This document shows positions 1-11,220 of a stretch of 62,000 nucleotides of DNA, in pieces (the stretch's first letter is position 1; every line of letters begins with the position of its first letter). A model generated the notes under the pieces. That model saw only the letters and a list, made by a program, of their open reading frames with translations. It was not told the DNA's origin and searched no databases. A program made the position numbers and the translations under genes. Source of the DNA: Gnetum montanum (Eukaryota > Streptophyta > Gnetopsida > Gnetales > Gnetaceae); assembly GCA_015680685.1 (NCBI GenBank), contig MNCI01034697.1:1987824-2049823 (forward strand), in the 5' to 3' direction.

Positions 1-263
1 GAAGCATCAGATAATTCTACCAGAATGAAATGACGAGCGTAGTAACGAGCATGAGAAACCTGAATGCCATGGGGCTGAAGGAGGCTATGGACTTGAGTGT
101 TTAAACTTGGAGACCGTGGTAAAAACCCCACAATTTGAAAAAATAAAATTTGAGATGTGAAATCTTTAGAAACTGCTTCAAAAATATCATCCGGTAAAAG
201 AAAATCAAGCTGAGGTGAGGTAGATGAACTTCCCTGAGGAAATGCTGAAGCTGATGAATCCAT
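1..263 (-). CDS. Unidentified protein, N-terminal 87 codons, runs off the left edge
   Basis: An open frame starts at the ATG at 263-261 and stays open to base 1 with no stop. The first 20 or so residues are rich in Ser and Pro. A hydrophobic segment follows (ILFFQIVGFLPRSPSLNTQ), then a basic stretch, GIQVSHARYYARHFILVEL. The layout of a VGxLxRxP motif and then a strand ending in HFILVEL loosely recalls DUF4283-type N-terminal domains of plant LINE ORF1 proteins. That match is weak and unverified. The frame is clean, unlike the decayed elements elsewhere, so this is either a young mobile-element gene or a host gene. Its continuation lies outside the window. Confidence 0.4.
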   Translation of the reverse strand, partial: MDSSASAFPQGSSSTSPQLDFLLPDDIFEAVSKDFTSQILFFQIVGFLPRSPSLNTQVHSLLQPHGIQVSHARYYARHFILVELSDA

Positions 264-900
264 CTTTGTGACTTGCCCACACCTAGGGTGCGTGCATTCT
301 TGACACCGTTCTGCAACCTAGACTGCAGGAAAACCATCACCACCAGTGTGCGTGTCCACCCACCGTGAGCAAGGGCCTAGACAGAGCGGCAGAAAGAAAT
401 AAAATGACCAAGAGAAACTCAGGAGGCAGAGCAGGAGGGCTCTACAGCACAGCGGCGCCCAATGGGAGAAAAGAGTGCCCAACAGTTAGTTTCTGTTCAG
501 CGTCCAGAGGCAGAGCGCTGGAGGGCTTTGCAGCATAGTGGCAGAGCGCAGGAGGCAGAGCGTAGCGGCCTCGATCTGCTCAACAATGGTGGTAGTCAAA
601 CGCTAGCGCCACCTCACGGTAGGCAGATCGCAGTGGTAGATCTCATTCATCATCGAGCACAGTACTTGATTCACACCAAATTAGAATTACGGATCAATTG
701 TTACAGTTACGCTATGCAAGCGGATGTAGCAGAGGCGGCCGACCCGAGCACCAATCTGGATCTGGATTTGGATCTCCGGTCTACCATAAACTTTTTGATG
801 CAAGTTTTAATATAAGCATAAGGTTCTCCATCAAGTTCCTCATCACAAACATCAATATCACTTGGGAGGAAAATTAAAAGGAAAAGAAAATTCATAGAAT
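264..900. other. GC-richer stretch, possible leader or exon remnants
   Basis: This block is clearly richer in G and C than the AT-rich DNA to its right. Part of it would be the 5' untranslated leader of the minus-strand frame that starts at 263. A plus-strand frame at 462-815 (117 residues) has low-complexity composition and no domain I know. On the minus strand around 805-870 there is a pyrimidine tract, then AG, then a short acidic peptide, CDEELDGEPYAYIKTC, which looks like an exon fragment but cannot be assigned. No gene is called. Confidence 0.3.
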
Positions 901-2906
901 AAGTAGGAAAAATAAACTACACTTACATCCTTAAGGGTTTTGGAACTAGGTACTAGGTAGTTAGAAAGTCATGCACAAGGGTAGTTACTTCCAAAATGTT
1001 AGCATCCAAGTATACAAAACACACATGCATAATAATCCAAATTATATATATAAAAAACATAACATCACAATATTTAAAGAATTCTATCACCACCCAACCT
1101 TAAACCATGAAATCTAGTGCTTTTTCTTAGTTTTATCATGCCAAAGTTGGGATATGTACTTATTGTAAATCATGAGAGTTTTATCAAGTGCTAAAGCCAA
1201 GCCAAAATGTACCTAAAAGACTTATCTAATTTTTCTTAAATCTATTATCAAGATTTGCATGAGTTCCACTATCCTACTTTCTATCATTATTAGGATCAGA
1301 AGCCCAAAGTCTTCTACCCACTTCCCCCTTCATGTGACATTATTTAAAGGCTAATGTGACATGAACATCACTACTATCGATAGTGAAGGATTGCAATATG
1401 TCCAAGTTTCATTTAAAATCAACTAGCCACATGCTCTATGCTAACTCCACTAAAAATCATCTAAAACAAAAAAATGAGGGGTGGGGAAATATAAGAAAAT
1501 TTTACATGTATTTTTCAATGTTAGATGAGACCTAAGTCTCATATATTATTACCAAATAAATGGTTAACCTACTGATGAGAAGTGGAGGTATCCCAACACT
1601 CTGTCATACAAGTCATGAGTGTTTGCGTGCGACTAGATCATAATCCATGGATGGACAATGTCATTATGCTAGAAATTGATGTTAAACTCGAGATCGTTGT
1701 CTTCCCACTTCAAGTTAGTGAAGTTTGAGTATATGGTTTAAATCCTAGTAAGGCATACAGTTGGTTGATGTTGAAGGCTCTTAATACTCCTAATTGTAAA
1801 TGTGGTTTAACAAAAGATAAAATCCTAAGTCTAGTTAACTACGAAAACACAAATCTATCTTAGCCTAGTGTGATGGATATCTAGTCCTAGTCTATCGTAC
1901 ATGCCTTGGACTCATATAGTTATCACTAGGATTACCAAGTGGTATTACTACTGAGCGAATCAAGCAAGGCCATTACTAGATTACTAGATAACTACACTTT
2001 GTGCTCAAAACCGGTTGTCTCAATTCCACTTAATTATTAAACATGGAAAGTAAAGTGCTTAAAATGTAAATGATTAACTAAGAAAGTAAGAAAATTATTC
2101 TAAGTGAACATAAAGAAAACTAAGTGGATGATGCAATATTAAGAAATAGATTTGATCTTTATTACTGTACATAAACTATGTCCAAGTACAATTTACTCGA
2201 ATAAAGATTCTAGTTGACTGCTTAATACCACACTGTAGGCATTCACTCTATCTCTAAAACTATGAAATGAAACTACAAGAGTTTGGCTAAGTGTTGGAAT
2301 GAAAATTTGTCAATTTTATGCCCAAGTGCTGGTATTTATAGGGCTAAATAGATCCTAAGACATCAAATCAACGATGACATAGGATGGGCTACGATATTGT
2401 AGCTATGATATCATTGGTATGATATTGTAGATACGATATCGCATCTTTACAAAAATGGTTCTATCACCTACTTTAACAATAATGTTTATAAATGAATGGT
2501 CTACTACTAATCAAAATATTTATCAAAAGTGATCTACCTACCAAAACAAGGATCTTAGAGGCATTTTAAGTAATTAGAAATTATAAAGAGATAATCATGT
2601 ATTACTTTCAACTTTTATTCATGTTGTAAAACCCTAGAAGCTACATGTTTATCCATTTTGACATTTTTGAGATCTAATACATGTTGGATTACTTTACAAA
2701 AGCTATTTCTTTTTGCATGTGCTTTCAGTTGATGAAATAAAGTGTACTATAAGGGGTATCTCATGATTCACACCAATGTGCTAAGCAAGTTTTCCTTTTA
2801 CATTGTCATCATTTGAAGTCATCTTGGGCCTTAGAAACACAAAAGAGATAGAAAATCATAATTCTATCTCTTAGAAATCTGATTAAGACAAAGCCAAAAT
2901 GAAGCA
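901..2906. other. AT-rich intergenic DNA without a recognisable gene
   Basis: No open frame of useful length and no conserved domain is visible on either strand. The only structured signal is the minus-strand promoter-like block at 2333-2445, annotated separately. The right edge of this stretch is the insertion point of the copia element, and the same kind of AT-rich DNA continues beyond 9387. Confidence 0.5.
2333..2445 (-). promoter_or_regulatory. LTR-like U3 with TATA box (minus strand)
   Basis: Read on the minus strand, quasi-palindromic motifs such as CTACAATATCGTAG at 2370-2445 are followed by TATAAATACC (TATAAATA at 2340-2333). The same order, palindromes and then TATAAATAC some 80-100 bases on, is seen in the gypsy LTRs at 20388, 31193 and 47669. 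This suggests the U3 of another old LTR, but I could not find its ends. Confidence 0.35.
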
Positions 2907-2911
2907 AATTC
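2907..2911. repeat. Target-site duplication, left (AATTC)
   Basis: AATTC directly precedes the TG start of the left copia LTR and is repeated perfectly at 9382-9386 after the CA end of the right LTR. A 5-bp duplication is the normal signature of LTR retrotransposon integration. Confidence 0.9.
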
Positions 2912-4027
2912 TGAGGATTGAGAACTTAGAGAGGAGATTAAATAAGTTCCCAAATTAAAATTGCTATGGCCACCAAAACCAAACATAATTTTTACATGGT
3001 TTCCCAACTTGGGTATATCCACACTTGGAGGGTAGAATCTATGCACACCTTTGAACTTTGTTGCTTAAAAATGTGATTTGAAAGGCACCATATCCTTTAC
3101 AAGATTTGAGCTCCACTTTAGAGTGTTTCATCATTGTGAAACCACCCAACTCTATAACATCTCAACAAGATTAAAATATGGTTTTAAGGATCCCACAAAC
3201 TTTTAAATGTGAGCTTCACACCAAAGTGTTTTTTTTCTATAAAACTACTCAATCTTGCAAGGTCTTGACAAGCTCAACTAAGATGTTGTCCTACAAGAAA
3301 CACATCAACATTGTAGGGCTACAAGAAAGAAAGAAAAAGATCAAGGAGAAAGTGTAACTAAATTTATAGAGTCCTTGCAGTGAATCTCAACATACTAATA
3401 GATACAAAAGATAGTATAATGAAGAACAAACACAAAATCTCTTTGAATAGCCTTAGATTGACTTTTCAATGAATGGTATCTACATAATCCCCAAGAATTC
3501 CACTTAATATTATACCTTTGGAGTTTCCAAAAACTCCTAGAATTCATGCAACAACTATCAATTGACTAGTATAGATGTCTACTTCTAGGATGAGATGTCT
3601 AACAATGAACACCCTCAATGCAGGAGAGAAAACTATTAAAAAATTGAGATATCTAGAGTGAGAAGTCTACCTATAGAAGTCTACTCTCCTAGATAGAAAT
3701 ATATTATTTTAATGAGATTTCTACCTTCTAGACACACTTTGAGATCTGGAGCATCTCTTTGACCTTTTGGCTTCTTGGCGGTACTCGAAACATCTTCGTT
3801 TGACTTGCAGACTCCATTTTCATTCATGTTGTCATCTTGTCCATTTAGTCTTCATTTTGACATCTCAACATGAATCTCATCTTAATTCATCTCTTTTTCT
3901 TGAAGTCTTGGCTCTCTAGTTGAAGTTCCTACTCATAATACTCTTTCATGGTCCTGCAAGATTACAATCACATGCACATTCTACATTTTCCATTTTCTCT
4001 AAGGTTTTGACATACCAAAAGGTTAAT
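2912..4027 (-). repeat. Copia 3' LTR
   Basis: This 1,116-bp LTR starts with TG at 2912 and aligns along its whole length with 8262-9381. By eye roughly one base in ten differs, mostly transitions. The right terminus has drifted to TA where the other copy keeps CA. The divergence suggests an old insertion. Confidence 0.92.
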
Positions 4028-4042
4028 AATTTCCCTCTTTTG
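4028..4042 (-). other. Copia polypurine tract
   Basis: The minus strand reads CCAAAAGAGGGAAAT immediately before the 3' LTR. A purine run in this position is the primer for plus-strand DNA synthesis in LTR retrotransposons. Confidence 0.85.
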
Positions 4043-4309
4043 GTGATTTCCAAACTTAAGAAAATGGGTTAGTATATTTATATAAAAACCATGGTAAATT
4101 TAAATAGTTCAAGAAATTATATAATCCTTTCTTGAAACTACCATTAAAACATACATAAATATCTTTCCCTTTTTGGACATTAACAAAAAGTATAAGAAAA
4201 CTCCCCCTAAACATATGCAACAAAGCTTTCATTATATTGTTTTTTATTTTATATTTTATATTTATGAGTATCTTTTGTTTTATTTAAAATTTAAGGCAAA
4301 ATACTTACC

Positions 4310-5960
4310 TAATAGGATAAGGTTCTATTCCCATGTCTTTACAGAGAGTAGTGAGTTGTCATTCATTGATAGGCTTGGTAAAAGCATCTGCAAGTTTATT
4401 TTTTGTCCTAATGAATTATAGCTTTACATGTCCAAGCTGGGTATATTCTCATATAAAATGATGAAAAATTTTGATGTGTCTAGTATGAGAATATTGAATA
4501 GGATTTTTTATCATGTTGATTGTGCTGCTATTGTCACAAAAAATTGGTCCAGATTGGGGGTTTAATTCCTAAATCCTTAAGAGTTTCTTTAATCCATAAA
4601 ATTTGTGCACAACAACATCTAGTTGAAATGTACTCTTCTTCTTCCATAGAGAGTGTTTTGGATGTTTTCTTTTTGGATGCCTAAGAGACAAGAATTTTTC
4701 CTACAAAAAAGCAATTTCTACTAGTGCTTTGATAATCATCTATACAACCTACCTAATCTACATCACAATATCTAAGAAGATCAAGTGGGGAGTCCTTTGG
4801 ATACCAAAGTCTCTAGTTAGTAGTCCCTTTTAGATAATGAAAAAAATGTTTAATAGCTTTAAGATGAGACTCTTTGGGATTTTCTTGATATGTTGCACAA
4901 ATTTCTACACTTAATGCCATATTTGGCCTACTCGCAGTTAAATAGAGTAGACTGCCTATCATACCTCTATAGAGCTTAAGATCAACAAGATTTTCTTGAT
5001 CATCTTTGGTGAACTTAAAATTTGCTGCCATAGGTGTAGTTTTTGTCTTTACATCTACCAAGTTGAATTTGAGCAGTAGAGGTTTGATGTAATTATTTTG
5101 ATAGATGAAGGTTCCATCTTTAGTTTGATTGATTTGAAATCCAAGAAAAGTGTTAAGCTCCCTCATCATGTTCATTTCAAATTTAGATTGCATAAGATCT
5201 AAGAATTTCTTGCATAAAATATAATTAGTAGCTCCAAAAATAATATCATCAACATAAATTTGTACAATAAGTAAATCATTACCTTCATGCTTTAGAAATA
5301 AAGTAACATAAGCCCTACCTGTTTTGAAACCATTGGATATAAGGTGTTGTAAGAGTCCTTCATATCAAGCTCTAGGGGCTTGTTTGGGCCCATAGAGAGC
5401 CTTCTTAAGTCTAAAAACATGATCAAGATTAATGGGATCTACAAATCCTTTAAGTTGTTCAACATATACTTCTTCTTGGACACTTCCAATTAGAAAGGCA
5501 CTCTTCACATCCATTTGATGTAGCTTGATGTTTTCAATGCTTACATAGGCCAAAAGAAGCATGATAGATTCAAGTCATGTAACAAGAGTAAAGGTCTCAT
5601 AAAAATCAATTCCTTCTTGTTGATTATAACCTTTGGTAACCAATCATGCTTTGTTCTTAATGATGTTGCCATTTTCATCTGTTTTGATCCTAAAAAACCA
5701 TTTTGTGCCATTGACCAATTTTTGGTTGGGTTTAGGTGTCAACTCCCACACATCATTTCTAGTAAATTGATTTAGTTCATCTTGCATAGCTAAAATTCAT
5801 CCTTCTTCTCCTTCTTCCTCTTTGAAATTCTATGGTTCTAGTTGTGAAAGATATGCAATATAAGCACACATTTCCTTAGTTTGGCTCCTAGTATGGATTC
5901 CATCTTATACTTTTCCAATAACATCATTGACAAAGTATGATCTACTAAGTCTAGGCATTT
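4310..5960 (-). pseudogene. Copia reverse transcriptase-RNase H region
   Basis: Minus-strand translation gives a full copia RT with interruptions. Visible motifs are WFFRIKTDENGN near the start, [22 protein letters not shown], the catalytic YVDD (codons at 5256-5245) in VQIYVDDIIFGA, FLGFQINQTKDGTFIYQ, and YRGMIGSLLYLTASRPNMA. The RNase H portion follows with DYQSTSRNCFFVGK, STINMIKNPIQYSHTRHIKI and, close to the end, KLADAFTKPI. The catalytic RT residues survive, but several in-frame stops (TAG, TGA, TAA) and small shifts prevent a full-length product. Function in the intact family: copying element RNA into DNA and removing the RNA template. Confidence 0.9.
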
Positions 5961-6023
5961 TGGGTGAAATGTAGATATCCCCTCATGTTCATTTTCTATT
6001 TTTGAATTTTCATCAATTTGAAC

Positions 6024-7330
6024 CTAGGAGGTACTAGATAACTTTTGGATAGGAACTTCTTCATCATCACATTGTGGAGAAATACTATCACTATCATCAA
6101 TTTTGACATTTATAGTTTCTTCCACAACATTAGTTATTTTGTTGAAGACTCTATATGCCCTACTAATAGAAGAATATCCTAAGAAAATTTCTTCATTAGT
6201 TTTGGGATCAAATTTTCTCAAGGCATCTTTATAATTAAGAATATAGTATTTTGAACTAAGAACATGAAAATAACCAATAGATGGTTTTCTAAAAATCCAT
6301 AATTCATAAGGGATTTTTGTAGTGAATCTTCTTACTAGTACTCTATTGAAGACATAACATGCAGTATTAATTGCCTCAGCCCAAACATGGTAATGAATAT
6401 TTTTGTCATTCAATATAGTTCTCCCCATTTCATTCAAGATCTTATTCTTCCTTTTTGCTACACCATTTTGTTGAGGAGTCCTTACAAGAAAAAATTGATG
6501 CATTTTTTAATTCATTTCCATTGTCATTATTGATGAGTTTAACACCATTACCTTTTGTTTTGTATCTGATTACAAATTCTTAGAAAATAAACAAATACTT
6601 CATCCTTGTAATATAAGAAGGAAATCCAAGTAAAACAAGAAAATTCATCAACAATAGTGAGAAAATACCTTTTTTCTTCAAACTAAAAGTTTGAGAAGAA
6701 CCAACCAAATCCATGTGAATTAAATCTAAGGGACAAGAGGTAGAGATGCAATTTTTCTTACCAAACCTGACCCTTGTTTGCTTTTCTTTTTGGCACGCTT
6801 CTTTGAGTTTAGGCAAGCCTCGAACCATTTCTTTTGTCACAAGGGTGTAAATAATTTCTTTGTTTATGTGCCCTAATATTCTTCGCCATATATGAGCATC
6901 ATCTGTATTACTAATCAAGCACTTGGATTCAAAGTTGGGATTATCTCCAAATATAGTAGTGTAAACATTTGCCTTTCTAGTTCCTCCTATAATAATATTT
7001 CCAAAGGCCAAATATTTTATTTTGCAAGTTTCTTTGGAAATTGTAACATCAAAATTTGAATCAAAAAATTGACTAACACTAAGAAGATTATGTTTTAGGC
7101 CTTTAACTAAGAAAACCTGATTTACTATAGTGTAACCCTTACCCTTTTCTTTGATAGTACCAATACATGTTATACGAGCTTTCATGTCATCTCCAAATGT
7201 GAAGGTTCCATAGTTCTATTTTGAAAAGTGTATGGATTGAGATTTTTCTCCTATCATATGTCTTAAATAGCTGCTATCAATATACCATATGCTTATTTTA
7301 ACAATAGAGAGAGCAACTTAAGCCATCATA
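6024..7330 (-). pseudogene. Copia protease end, GAG-pre-integrase and integrase
   Basis: On the minus strand a protease-like WYIDSSYLRHMIG (usual form D-S-G, here D-S-S) lies near 7260. The GAG-pre-integrase region follows at 7185-6580 with GLKHNLLSVSQF and ILGHINKEIIYTLVTKEMV. The integrase is split by stops near 6510-6580. Its C-terminal half at 6503-6024 carries RTPQQNGVAKRKNKILNE, WAEAINTACYVFNRV and FLGYSSISRAYRVF. Integrase in this family inserts the cDNA into the host chromosome. The catalytic core is broken, so this copy is inactive. Confidence 0.88.
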
Positions 7331-7860
7331 TTTTGTTCAAAGTTCCTCTCTTTTTGCTTCCAAACTTTCTTTTTTTGCAAGGTACCTTATCTAGGCTATT
7401 TTGGAAAAGACCAAGTGTAATGTTTCATCCATAGATGGCAACAAGCCTAAACATGTTCAAATTTTCCATAATAAAAGCAATTTAAGATCTTAAATCTCAT
7501 TATATTATCAAACCTAGAAGGATGCTTCTTTAAATAACCTCATGAAGAAGCTTTGATATGCACATGCTTTTGCTTTTGATCTTCTTTGAACTTTTTCTCT
7601 AACTATTTCTTATTAGTCTACTCAATAACATTGGTTGGCCTTTGAATCTTAGCCTTTAGGTCTAAGTTTTCTTTCTTAAGACATAAACATTCAAAATTAA
7701 GAGTTACAATCTTTATATCATTGTCATGTAATATTCCTTTCATTTTAAAGCATAAAATTTGAAAGGAAATAACTTCATTACTAAATAGCTCATACCATTA
7801 TTCTAAGGAGCTTTTATCTTCCTCATCTACATTATGAAATCTTTGATCCCCAATGGATTC

Positions 7861-8112
7861 TTAATTTATCAAGGTAAGACATAGATGATGAGAATCTTTA
7901 GATGGATCTTGTGGACTTCTTTTCTTATCCAAGTTGATATTGATGTTGTTGATTCTTATTTCTTTACTTGAATTTTCTTCATGTGACCAACATTTACAAA
8001 CTCTTTTGAAGGCCATATGGCCTCTTCCATTACATATCCAACATTGTCTAGAGAAGAAAGTATAATGTTTACCTTTAAATTTATAGCATAGGTGTTGAAT
8101 GTAGCTTTTCAA
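7861..8112 (-). pseudogene. Copia gag, zinc-knuckle region
   Basis: The minus-strand peptide contains CWICNGRGHMAFKRVC, close to the nucleocapsid knuckle C-x2-C-x4-H-x4-C. The last Cys falls on an Arg, and the next Cys comes two residues later. It lies between the primer-binding site and the protease, as expected for gag. The rest of gag at 7350-7860 and 8113-8240 is too broken to follow. The normal role is RNA binding and particle assembly. Confidence 0.7.
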
Positions 8113-8246
8113 GATAAATTTGATAAAGTATATAAGTCTAGTTCTCTAATTTAAAGAGTTGAATCTATCAACTCCTAGTGATTTAGTGTTAGTTGCCCCT
8201 TTCATGTTCACTCTAAAGACATTGAAACCACCACTTGAGAATATTA

Positions 8247-8259
8247 GGCTCTAATACCA
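8247..8259 (-). other. Copia primer-binding site (initiator Met tRNA)
   Basis: The minus strand reads TGGTATTAGAGCC two bases after the LTR end. This is one base away from the common copia site TGGTATCAGAGC, complementary to the 3' end of initiator methionine tRNA. It fixes the right LTR as the 5' LTR and the element as minus-strand. Confidence 0.88.
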
Positions 8260-8261
8260 CT

Positions 8262-9381
8262 TGAGAATCAAGAACTTAGAAGTGGAATTCAATAAGTTCC
8301 CTAAATAAAGTTGTTATGGCCATCAAAACCAAACATAATTTTTACATCGTTTCCCAGCTTGGGTACATCCACACTTGAAGTGTAGAATCTGTGCATAGCT
8401 CTGAACATTGTTGCTTCATAATGTGATTTGAAGGGGGCCATACCCTTTACAAGATTTGATCTTTGTGCTAGAGTGTTTCATTATTGCAAAACCACTCAAC
8501 TTGGAAAGGTCCCAAAGAGCTCAAAATGTGGCTTAAAGGTTCCCACAACCTTTACAAATGTGATCTCTACACCATGGTATTTTGTCACTACAAAATTACT
8601 TAATCCTACAAGGTTCCAACAAGCTCAAGTAAGATGCCTTCTCACAAGAAGCACATCAATCCTGTAGGGCTACAAGAAATAAACAAAAAGATCAAGGAGA
8701 AAGTATAACTAAATTTACAAAGTCCTTATAATGATGCTCAACACACTAATACATGCAAAAGATACTACAATGAAGAACAAACACAAAATCTCTTTGAATA
8801 GCCTTCAATTGAATTTTCAATGAATGGTACTTGTATAATCCCCAAAAATTTTCACTTAGTCTTATAGCCTTGGAATTTTCAAAAACTCCTTGGAATTCAT
8901 GCAACAGCTATCAAACAACTAGTATAGATGTCTACTTTGAAGATGAGACATCTAACTATGAACATCCTTAATGTAGGAGAGACATCTATCTAAAAATTAA
9001 AATGTCTACAATGAGATGTCTACCTATAGATGTCTACTCTCCAAGATAGATGTTTGCTATTTTGGTGAGATTTCTACCTTCTAGACACCCTTTGATATCT
9101 GGGGCATTCCTTTGGCCTGTTGGCTTCTCGGTAGTCCTCAAAACATCTTTGTTTGACTTGTAGACTCCATTTCCATCCATGCTCTCATCTTGTCCACTTT
9201 GTCTTCATTTTAACATCTCAACGTGGATCACATTTTAATTCATATCTTGTTCTTGAAGTCTTGGCTCTCCAATTGAAGTCCTTGGTCATAATACTCTTTC
9301 ATGGTCTTGTAAGATTACAATCACATTCATATTCTACATTCTCTAGTTTCTCTAAGATTTTGACATACCGAAAGATCAACA
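8262..9381 (-). repeat. Copia 5' LTR
   Basis: This 1,120-bp LTR begins TGAGAATCAAG at 8262 and ends CA at 9380-9381, so both canonical termini are kept. It matches 2912-4027 throughout. It should hold the element's promoter on the minus strand; I do not single out a TATA box with confidence. Confidence 0.92.
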
Positions 9382-9386
9382 AATTC
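9382..9386. repeat. Target-site duplication, right (AATTC)
   Basis: Perfect copy of the 5 bp at 2907-2911, flanking the copia element. Confidence 0.9.
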
Positions 9387-11220
9387 AAGATGTAACACCC
9401 AAACCATGATAAAATCAATATTGTTTTCTCAAATTGTAAAAACATACATTAACAAATTAGATTTTCCACAAAAGACCCTAAAACATTTCATCAAATAATT
9501 GTTGAACAAACCAAACTAAACTAAATCAAACTAAATTCACACATAACCAAATAATTCAAAAACCTAAAATATGGAAATTATAATAATTGTTTTACCTGAT
9601 TGATAATTCTACAAATAAAAACCTTTGTGTGACTAAAATCTCCCAAATAGACTCCAAGCCCTATGTGAAGCCAAAGGTCAATAATTGACTCCAATTAAAA
9701 TATAGAATGATATTTGAAAAGAAAGCATTTACAAAGGTTTTAGATGATAGTAAAGGATTGAATGAGGATACTCTCCTATTTAGCAAGATCTTTCTCTCTC
9801 ATTCTATCTTCTAAATGTTGATAATACAAATGGATGACTTCTAATGAAGGATTACTAGGTATTCATACTCACACAGGTATGCCAAGGTTTGACCAATGGG
9901 TAATTTTAATGGGAAGAACTAAAACTAAAATAAAATACCAAAAAATAAATAATTATTTTATTAATTACTAATAAATCATAAAGGAATGTCAAACACATAG
10001 CATACCACATGCTCTATGTAGGATCATGTGTCATTGACTCATCTAGTACTTGATACCTACTCACATAGAACTCCAACAAAGGGATTAGTGTATATATGCT
10101 TTATAAAATAGATTAATAAATTAAAAAAATCAAAATATATTTTCTAAAAAAATTACAAAGCACATAGCTCATCTAGACCCATATATCACACATCACAAGC
10201 ATACTACACCAAGCGTAAAGATACCAAGCACAAAGCATAGGCTTGTGAGACGATACATTAATGGTTCAAATCAAAAAAAAAATAATAACAAAGAGGGGTA
10301 TGAAGGGAAAGTATATTATACTTTGAATTTTTAAAATTTCAAGATTACAAAAATTTCCAAGACAAATACTTCTATATTATTACTGGTGGTGGAGACTCCT
10401 CCTACCTTGATGGTTCTAGCCATTGATTTGATAGTGCTATTGCTACACTCTTTATGTAAAATGCCATAATGGGGGCTCACATTTTCTTTGTTTTTATTCT
10501 TGGATCATTAATGGTCCAAGCCAGATTGCCTAAAGTGGATGTTACAAGTACTTCCTAAGAATAAGATAGAGTTTGAAACATTTATGAACACTAATAAATC
10601 AAGCTGTAAAATACATGTGTTTAATGTTAAACACCCTTACTTTAGCCTTTAAATCTTGGTAGTTTAGTATTGTTTTGGTTAGATTCTCTACCATGTCTTG
10701 TTGATTTGTAAAAATTTTTTTAGCATCTTTAGATCAATGTTGATGATTTATAGCTTTTGAAGACCCTCATTATGGAGTTTGTATTTCTACTAATGTGATA
10801 AAAACATGATGAACATAAGTTTTTCCAACTCATTTTGAGGCATGCCTATAGTTAGCATTGCAAGATTTGTGTACTATAAAATTAAAAGCTAACATGTATT
10901 TGATCATGTCTTTAATTTGTAGCTCCTATTGCTTAATATTCACTTGATTAATGGCATTTATCACATCAAATATGGATTGCTAGATATAATCTTGAAGACA
11001 CTAGAGGACTACATCGAACTTGGCTTTTGCTAATTGGATTACTTTTTTACTAATCGTCTTCTAGAGGCTAACTTGATCTCTATGATGGTTTTTGATCCTC
11101 TCATGTTTAGTGACCTCATTTTCTAGGCTGTAATCTTAATAGCTAATTTTTACCTAATGGTCATTACCTCCTTTGAGATACTACTATTTTCTATTGCTAA
11201 TCTATAAAAATTTGTACTAA
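9387..11220. other. AT-rich DNA, no gene recognised
   Basis: Continuous AT-rich sequence with many A and T runs. I see no conserved domain, RNA gene or clear repeat boundary here. Before the copia insertion this DNA was continuous with 901-2906. Confidence 0.5.

Larger units (their letters stand above)
2912..9381 (-). mobile_element. Complete Ty1/copia LTR retrotransposon (degenerate)
   Basis: A 6,470-bp element on the minus strand. It has two LTRs of about 1.1 kb, an iMet primer-binding site next to the right LTR, a polypurine tract next to the left LTR and the 5-bp duplication AATTC on both sides. The internal order on the minus strand is gag, protease, GAG-pre-integrase, integrase, RT, RNase H, which is the copia order. 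Motifs such as RTPQQNGVAKRKN, FLGYSSISRAYRVFNK and VRGLPKL resemble the SIRE/Maximus or Tork lineages. The element is shorter than typical SIRE and has no envelope-like frame. Many stops and frameshifts make it non-autonomous. The lineage call is an inference from motifs only. Confidence 0.93.

Noticed and set aside
462-815. Plus-strand frame of 117 residues as a gene
   Set aside because: Low-complexity composition, no recognisable domain, and it overlaps the probable leader of the minus-strand frame at 1-263.
707-895. Splicing-factor-like exon (acidic DEELDGEP peptide)
   Set aside because: The resemblance to acidic DGEP motifs of U2-associated SURP proteins rests on a few residues. Splice borders and neighbours do not support a gene.
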